NCBI GenBank assembly: GCA_034620365.1
Contig: JAQGEQ010000071.1
Location: 3,162,001-3,226,000 of the forward strand
DNA length: 64,000 nt
Direction of reading: 5' to 3'
From: Pegea sp. RAD2-039
Lineage: Eukaryota; Chordata; Thaliacea; Salpida; Salpidae
Shown: positions 55,098 through 64,000 of the stretch, one piece after another
Numbering within the stretch: position 1 is the first letter of the stretch
How the letters are laid out: every line of letters begins with the position of its first letter
The notes under the pieces: model-generated
The model's input: only the letters and a program-made list of their open reading frames with translations
Database searches by the model: none
Told to the model about the DNA's origin: nothing
Program-made: the position numbers and the translations under genes

Positions 55098-57534
55098 TGG
55101 ACCAGCAATATATCAAGCAGTTAATGAGATTACTTGCTTCAGTTTACTGTGTTACATCAATACGAAAATGTTTTTTTTCTTTTTCAGTCGACTTACACTG
55201 TACTCTTTATTTGTGTAGATACACACCCAAGCGGCCTAGACTTCTATGGAAAGTCAATTTAGATACTGAACATGTTTCCTTGTTGACATATTAGTTAAAT
55301 ATTAATTTATATACTATTAGATTTCATTAAATCTCATTTTCCTACCTTTTATTTATGCAATTACGTTTTACATTTGTTATTATTGATCGATTTTTACATT
55401 TTGTTTAACACTAAATTTTAGTTTTTTATTTTACATGTTTTGTTTGTATATCTTTTATTTTTATTATCCTGATACTAAATTTAATCAAAAACATTCTCTT
55501 ACTTTTATAATTGTTTTTGTTTAGATTGCAATAACTTAAATGAATTTAATTTTACTTATCAATCCATTAACTTCGTTTACTTATTTACATTTTTATAAAT
55601 TAATAATTTCGTTTAAGCCTAAAACAAATTTATTGACTCTGGTATAAACAATCTATTAATATTCTATTTTATATTCTAATTAGCGAATTTTGTTTTAATT
55701 TACATTTTTTCATTCTCTAAATTAGCGATAAATGCAAAAAGAAATCGTTAATCAAAACCGCTTATTTATTTTTGAGCTTTCAGATTTCGGAAGTTTATTA
55801 GTTTTTCAATAACACAAAAAGCTCTAATCTAAATTTAATAAAAACTTCTCAATGAATAATAAATTATTTTCAATAGTTACAAAATCTATGTGAGAAAATG
55901 AAAGGACTTTTTGTTTCCATTTTCCATAACTTACAAGTCAATAAATCTACAATTTTTAAAACAAAACTGTCTGATAGTCTTCAAGAATATTGAATTTACT
56001 TGTTTCCTTAATGAGCTGTATCTTTAGTAACTTGGCTGTCTTTTACGCTATCTTGCTATGAATCGGAGTAAATACTTCAACTAAATTGTGTTTTCTAAGG
56101 GCGTATAGTATGAAAAGATATAAATAATATAAGTTCTCAGATAGTTAATTGAAACAACAAAAGTTTAAAATCATTTTTATTTTTAGACATGTAGAATAAC
56201 AAGTTTGAAAATTTAGTTATTTCACAAATACCCTTTGAAGTATTTAACTACAGCTGCTCGTTTCTTATCATTAATATTACAAAGAATTTTGTGGCAAAAA
56301 ATTTTTTTTTCGATTTATAAAAATGAAATTTTATCTCTAAATATTTCAATTCAACTTTTGCATCATATTTAGTTGAGCAAGTAAGACTCTGTGCTTATAG
56401 ATTTACATTCTTCGTAAACATTTGAGAAACATGCAAATATTTTCAAAATGATTTATCAAAATTTGATATCTTAAACTTGTATACTATCAAGTTAGAATTT
56501 TTTTATATCTATTTATATTTAAAACAAAGTTGGGCTTTAAATCGAACAACATTTTTTTCGATTAGAAATTCATTATTTTCTCAAAATGATTTTATCTTCA
56601 CAAATAATTGGAATTAAACTATCGTTTGCTTCACAATTTTTCTCTTTGAAACATTTTTTAGCAAAATTCATATCATTTTAATGAGTTTGAAATTTTGTGA
56701 ACAAGTCTTGTAAACATCTTCTCTGTAGGTAAGTGAAAAAGACTTTTTCGGAAGCTCTTCTCAAAGAATCTGGCTCTGCTATGTCTTACTAAGATAAAAG
56801 ATTTGATAAATGTTTCAAGATCATAAGATGATGAAAAAAATGGAATTTTTCAAAACTATTTTGGATAAAAAATTGTCATAAGCCACACTTTGAGTACCAG
56901 GAACCTTTTTGTCCAAAAATGTTTATTTAAAAGGTAGAATGGTTTAAAGTTAACCAATCTTGAGTTTAAAAATTACAAATTAATGACCAAAAAGTAGAAA
57001 TAGTTTTAAAAAAACGTTTTTTGAAAATTACTTTTCTAATTCAATTAACTTGATACAACTGAAATAGAAGTTTACAAAATTACGCTAAAAACCTGTTTAC
57101 TAATAAACCTCAAACAATTATTCTTATTTGATAAAACAAACATGGTTTATGAAAATAGAAAAAAGCATATTAAACAAGTTAAGAAATCTAAAACAGATCA
57201 AAATATATGTGAAGATCGCTGTAAGATCAAAAGAACCTTAATTTATGAGATGTTACTTTTAAATTGAACTTTAAGTATATTTTCTATAATTTCAAAAAAA
57301 TGAAAATTTTTCGGCTAATATTTATTTATATTAATAATCTAATTTTAATTAATACAAATATTATTTCTAAATTATTTTTAAAAAAACTTTTTGTTTAATA
57401 TTATAATTATTAAAAGACCAGTTTAGTCGATAAGATCGTCACATCTTAAAAAGTAAATGAAAGTAAGCTGGCAGTAGTCTACGTGAAGTTTAATGTGTAG
57501 AAACTTTAAACAGTAAATTTGTTAAAAGATTAAC
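55098..57534. other. AT-rich intergenic stretch, nothing recognised
   Basis: About 2.4 kb holding the 3' UTR of the MBOAT gene and AT-rich spacer. No canonical AATAAA lies close to the stop at 55097; an ATTAAA is near 55328. No open frame of interest. Confidence 0.4.
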
Positions 57535-59235
57535 TATTGACCTGTTCGCAAAAAGAAACAGATTTAGATGATGAAGAATTGAAGAAAGACATCACCAGGT
57601 CAGCGTTACAGGCTATTGGCGAATCTTTACCATTAACGATGAAATGTGATGCAAGTGATGTAGTTGTAACAGCCAATCAAATCAGACGTCTGATGGTGTT
57701 TGTGTCAAGAACGTATCGAAGTTGCCATACCTCTCAGTGGAGAAGAAGATTATTGTTCCATCGGTTAAGCAGTACAGATACTTTCTTGCACATCATTCCT
57801 TTCTAATAACAGGTTAAAGGTCGTTGATGTTTAAGTTAGACTAGAAAAAGAGGACCAAAATGAAGAAGAACAAAATGCTAGGTCGAAAAGACGCCATGGA
57901 GTTTTTTCGTAGAATATCGTACTATATCGACCACGAGATAAAATGTAGGACCTAAGACACTATCAAGAGCCTATTATGGACTCATAGCGATGACGGATTC
58001 AAGAATGAAATGTTAGACATTGATTTCAAGAGTTCTATTGCTTTATGGGGCAAATCTTTGAAAATTTATGTTGGACGGTCAATCTTTGGGAGATAAAGAT
58101 CTTCAAACTCTTCATCAGATTTATCACTTTCATTGATCACTCTTCTGAAGATAAAAATACATCTTCTGTGAGTTCATTTTCTATATGATAGTAATAATTT
58201 TGACGAGTATGTTTTCTAATAAAACTTTATGGTGGCTAGATGAAGTTAAATCGATTAACCTGCAAGTCCATTATGCTTCGCGTGTGAGTTCGAATATAAC
58301 TTCGCGGACGAAGAACTGGCATACTGCACTATATCTAGCTAACTATCGTGGAAATTATTTCTCAGACTATAGATAAATTTCCACTACCTTATAGCTGCTT
58401 CGGGAGAAGCAAGGGCTATGGGAATAAAATCTACAACCCGTTCAGCTCGATGTCACTGTTACAGGTCATTGGGCTATATCACTGAGCAGAGAAGTTAAGG
58501 AGTTGGGGGCTTCAGCTTGTTAGATTCAAAACCAATCCATTCAGGTGTGCTATCATGTCTAGATAACTGAAGGATTAATTATCAGAAGAAAATAAAAGCA
58601 GTAGGACAACCCCGTAACATCTACAAAGCAATGGTCAAGTAGAAGTGTATAGTAGAATAGTCTGAAAGGTAGTTCGGTAAAGATAAGAAAGTTGACGAAT
58701 TAAGATTGGGAGAAGGGGCTATCAGAAGCATTAAGTGCTACTCGGTCTTTATTATGTACGGCAACCAAAAAGAGTAATCACTCAAAATAATTTAGCTTTT
58801 ATCGAAGAACTCAACATACCGGAGTAGATTTACAAGTCAGAAAGCAACTTGAGCTTTACATATCTAACCTATTACATTGTATGTTCAGGCATGTGATTCG
58901 GACGGAAAAGACTCCATGTTTCGTTAAAGAGTCTTGCTAGATACTAAAATGTAAAAGAGCAGAACTTTTAAACTCTTTTTTTTACAAAATAGTAAAGAGG
59001 GTAATCCACGTCCTATTGAAACTGATGATGATCCAGAAGACAATTCAGTGACTTAAAAGCAAATCTGAAAAAATTTGGCAGTTGATTTTAGATAATCGTC
59101 TATTTACTTTCAGGTTCAAATACCAGAATTGATAACATCGATTTAATAAGCAGCAGGAACAACGTTGTGGAAGTTCGACGTTCCATGAGATCATCAAAAG
59201 GTGTACTTTCAAATAGGTGCCGGACAGGTTGGTGT
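57535..59235 (+). mobile_element. Decayed Ty3/gypsy-type LTR retrotransposon pol fragment
   Basis: Pol motifs appear in the expected order but in changing frames with stops. At 57570-57720 there is ELKKDI...LQAIGESLPLTMKCDAS followed by VFVSRT, the RT/RNase H junction (CDASDVAISATLNQ...FMSRT type). At about 57755-57795 there is a YRYFLAHHSF piece (WRHFLARRHF type). At 58625-58655 there is SNGQVEVYSRIV, the integrase TNGQVERFN motif. At about 58725-58765 there is LSEALSATRSLLCTAT, a characteristic integrase C-terminal segment. At about 58997-59050 GNPRPIETDDDPEDNSVT and a stop follow, then EVRRSMRSSKG near 59170-59200, similar to polyprotein ends of this class. No LTRs, gag or intact protease were found. 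The element is dead. Confidence 0.7.
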
Positions 59236-61717
59236 TTTACGATGAAGAATCTTGGTTTGATTCTCTGTGAAATAATTTGATTGTGGTTTTTCATTCGTTT
59301 TGTTGAAATATCTAATTCGATTATTTGCTACTAGCTTTTTTATATTTGTTTTGTATCTTAGCCTTTACATTTAGCTCAGATTATTTACAGTTTTCTGCTC
59401 TAGTAAAGAAATTGTTTCAATAATTTGATTATTTATTTTTTACGCTTGGTGGTTTAGGGTGTTTAAGATATCTGAATTTGTATGCAGTAAAGCATCTATT
59501 TTTATGGTAGCGTCTCAAAAAAGTCTTATAAAAGTATCCTTTGTTATTTAAATATTAATTGTAATTGTTTAACATTATATTATAAAATTCAATAATGAAT
59601 TTTTCTATGACTGCATTAGAAAATAGATTCAACCTTTTGTTGTGCCTACTCTAAAATCTAACATAAACAGCTCATTATTTAGAAGTGAAAATACTTGATG
59701 GTTGTTTTTTTTCAAAAATAGCTTTAAAAAGCTTTTGCAGCGCATAAAAACTATTGAACAATAACCAAAAGATATTATCAATAAATCTTAGCGCTGCATA
59801 ATCTTATTAAAAGCTTAATCATTACTCTTAACTCAGAAGTTACTAGATAATTTCAAAAGTATTTATTTTTATGTAATATAGTTTTTTTAAGCTTTGTCCA
59901 AGGCTTAACTTTCATTTTATCTAATTGTATAAAATTATATAAGTTTGATCTTTTAATTTTAAATAGTCAATCTTAGTGTTTTTATCTACTTAAACTATTA
60001 AGAAAAGGTTGATAAGGCAAAAAAGTTTCTAATTTAGTTATTTGAAAAGAGCATACTAATTTATATCTTTTTAATTTTTCACTAAACGTTTTCCTAAATT
60101 GACAGATTTTCTTTTATATAAAATGAAAAAAAAACGACATAATCGTTTTTGTTTTTGAAACTTATTTTTAGTTTTTAGGTAGTAGCTCTTATTTTATAGA
60201 AAATCTGAAGTAGTTTGATATTGTGTTAATTAAAACGTGTGGTTTGTTTTTATTATTTCAATTTTTAGATTTAAATTTTGTTTGTTTCTTTAATTCTTAA
60301 GTAGGTAGAATTTTTTTATTTAATCTCAGTAATTAAATTTTGTATTATTTATTTATGACATATCCACATTAAAAGGTTATTAACAGTTTTATAGAATAAT
60401 TTAATGTTTTTGTTTGTATTTTTGAATGGATAATTATGTTGTATCAATGAAGCCTTTTAATATTAAATTTGTATTTTTTTCTACTGGAAAAACGTGTGGC
60501 TGCAGATAACACATCATTTAGTCATTATAGCCAACATAGCATAATATGACTACAGAGAAATAAAAGAAAAAAGTTTCTTATACCAAAATTCAACATAATG
60601 TGAAAAAACATAGCAAAGTATAACACAGCTAAGAATACAAATAAAGAAAATGTCAGCATAATATATTTATTGTCAACAAAATTATTCAAATCATACTTTT
60701 TAAACTAACTTTTTAAAGAATTGACAAATTTTGGGTGTTGCCTTTTTCCAACATACATTGTATAAAGACTTAATGAAATCAAATGATAGTTTATCTTTTT
60801 ATTTATAGACTAATTTTTACTTTGCAGTTGACTTATCTGAATAGAATAATTCATCAAATTGACTAAACAATTTGTTTATTCTATCTACTTTCTATTTTTT
60901 TGTTAAAACTTTATTTATATTCATACTGTTCATTATTGTCTGTTCTTTTTTCTATTTCACTGCTTTTAAATTAAATTATTTGTATTTAAATAAAAAAATA
61001 AGTAAAATTAATGAATAAGAAAATAAAATATTAGATGATTTAGTATTTTATAGTATTTGGATGAATTTATGCAACAACTTATCTATTTTTATATTTGTTT
61101 ATACTAACATATTTATATTATTATAAAGTCTATTTGTAAGTATTTATAAATCACCTTTGACAAATACCAATGATGTCAAATAGATGAATAATTATTTTAA
61201 GAATTTTTTTACCTGACTTATTTATGTTGAAAAATTGTAATTTGCTTGTTAAGAGTTATTTAAACTGTTTGCCATGTTTATATTTGGCTTCTATTTATTT
61301 ATTCTACTAGTTCAGTTATTTACATACATTTTAATTATTTAGTTTATTTAAATAACTGACAGAGAAATAAATTTTGATAAGTTTCAAAATGCTTTAGAAT
61401 TTTAATAAAGTTTAAATACTATAAATAATATTTGAAGAAAAACTTTATATGATAATTGTTAAATGTTCATTAAAATTTGATCATTTTCAAAAATACTCTA
61501 ATGAAGTAAATTCAAGATAATTAAAATTAGTTGAAATTATTGATTTTTTAATTGAAATTTAAAAGTATTTAAAAAATTCAACAAATTTTAAATTGAAAAT
61601 TTTCTCAATTTCATCATTCAAAATTTATTTTTATACTTTTTAGATATTAATTAAATTTTTTGATATTTTTTTGCAGCTTGTTTTTATAAATCTTTCTTAA
61701 AAATCTTTTATTTAAAA
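59236..61717. other. AT-rich intergenic stretch upstream of the AAK1-like kinase
   Basis: About 2.5 kb of AT-rich sequence without a supported exon. It presumably contains the promoter and 5' UTR of the kinase gene; I could not locate a core promoter. Confidence 0.4.
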
Positions 61718-63337
<1,620 letters not shown>

Positions 63338-64000
63338 GTTTGTACAAACTTCATCACAGAGGAATATTTCCATCAAACTCAATAACAATTGTGCTTTTTG
63401 TTAAAATAAATTGTTCATCAAATTTCTATTGAGAAATTCTGAAGAGATTTTTAAAACGTGTTCCTAAACATCCGGGCTGATTTCATATCTCTACAGTCCT
63501 TACATCAGTAAAATTAATTCCCAAAAAGTACTTTCTGGGTCGAAATTATAAATGTATTTTTCAAATTTTTAACATTCTCCTAACAAACCATCAATTTGTG
63601 AATTTCATCACTAAAAGTTTGAATTGATTTTTGTTTAATAGAGTAGCTTAAGCAGCTTGAAAACCATTTGTTTAAAGTACAATACACTTGAATAAAGTGC
63701 TTTTTTTCCTTTATCAACAATTTTACAATGTTAATATCTGTCCAAATCTTACTGATTGATTTCTTATCAAATTTAATGTCAATTAAATCTTTCAAAGCTA
63801 AAATAACTTTATTTCAGGAAAGTAATTGAATAAAATTTCAGCTTTATATGTCAAAATCTAAGCATACTTTTTATCCAACTGAACAGAAAATACCTTTCTT
63901 GATACAAAATAAACTGTTTTTTGTCGATTTGTTTTTGAAAGTTGTGTAAATAACTGCAAAAAAATTCAAGGAAACATAACTACTACTTGACACTGATATT
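63338..64000 (+). other. Intron of the AAK1-like kinase, to the window end
   Basis: AT-rich sequence after the donor AAG|GTTTGT. The next expected block (YTTLSYRAPEM-like activation segment) does not appear before the end, so the intron continues past the window. The minus-strand 71-codon ORF at 63580-63795 is low-complexity and looks random. Confidence 0.6.

Overview
This is a window of animal (metazoan) nuclear DNA. It is very AT-rich, the genes are split by spliceosomal GT-AG introns, and the recognisable proteins are animal families: HUNK, beta-glucuronidase, FAM167, DEPDC1, GABARAPL2, MBOAT1/2 and AAK1/BMP2K. An invertebrate deuterostome is plausible. A tunicate would fit the compact genes and the abundance of TGACGTCA, but that is a guess; nothing here fixes the species.

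Layout, left to right. A GC-richer block bounded by 9-bp direct repeats (7-357) is followed by AT-rich intergenic DNA. A complete seven-exon HUNK-like kinase lies at 7938-12854 (+). A complete six-exon lysosomal beta-glucuronidase lies at 18278-23001 (-). A four-exon FAM167-family gene lies at 29000-32156 (-). A dead LINE-type retrotransposon lies at about 37210-38830 (-). A U4 spliceosomal RNA gene lies at 41932-42077 (+).

From 42.3 to 49.0 kb the character changes. Three compact genes lie head to tail on the minus strand: an unrecognised coiled-coil protein (42337-44391), an intronless GABARAPL2/Atg8-like gene (45234-45587) and a DEPDC1-like gene (45816-48962). Most introns here are about 40-115 bp, GC content is higher, and the palindrome TGACGTCA occurs 23 times by my count. 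The one long intron of the DEPDC1-like gene is filled by a 20-bp minisatellite.

A multi-exon MBOAT1/2-like acyltransferase follows (52275-55097, +, first exon uncertain) with two putative 18-nt microexons. A decayed Ty3/gypsy element lies at about 57535-59235 (+). The window ends inside an AAK1/BMP2K-like kinase (61718 onward, +). The remaining long stretches are AT-rich with no supported gene.

The genes do not form one pathway. Two are kinases, beta-glucuronidase and the Atg8-like protein both concern lysosome/autophagy, MBOAT remodels phospholipids, and U4 serves splicing. All exon models were built by eye from splice signals, reading-frame continuity and family resemblance recalled from general knowledge; no alignment or database search was run.
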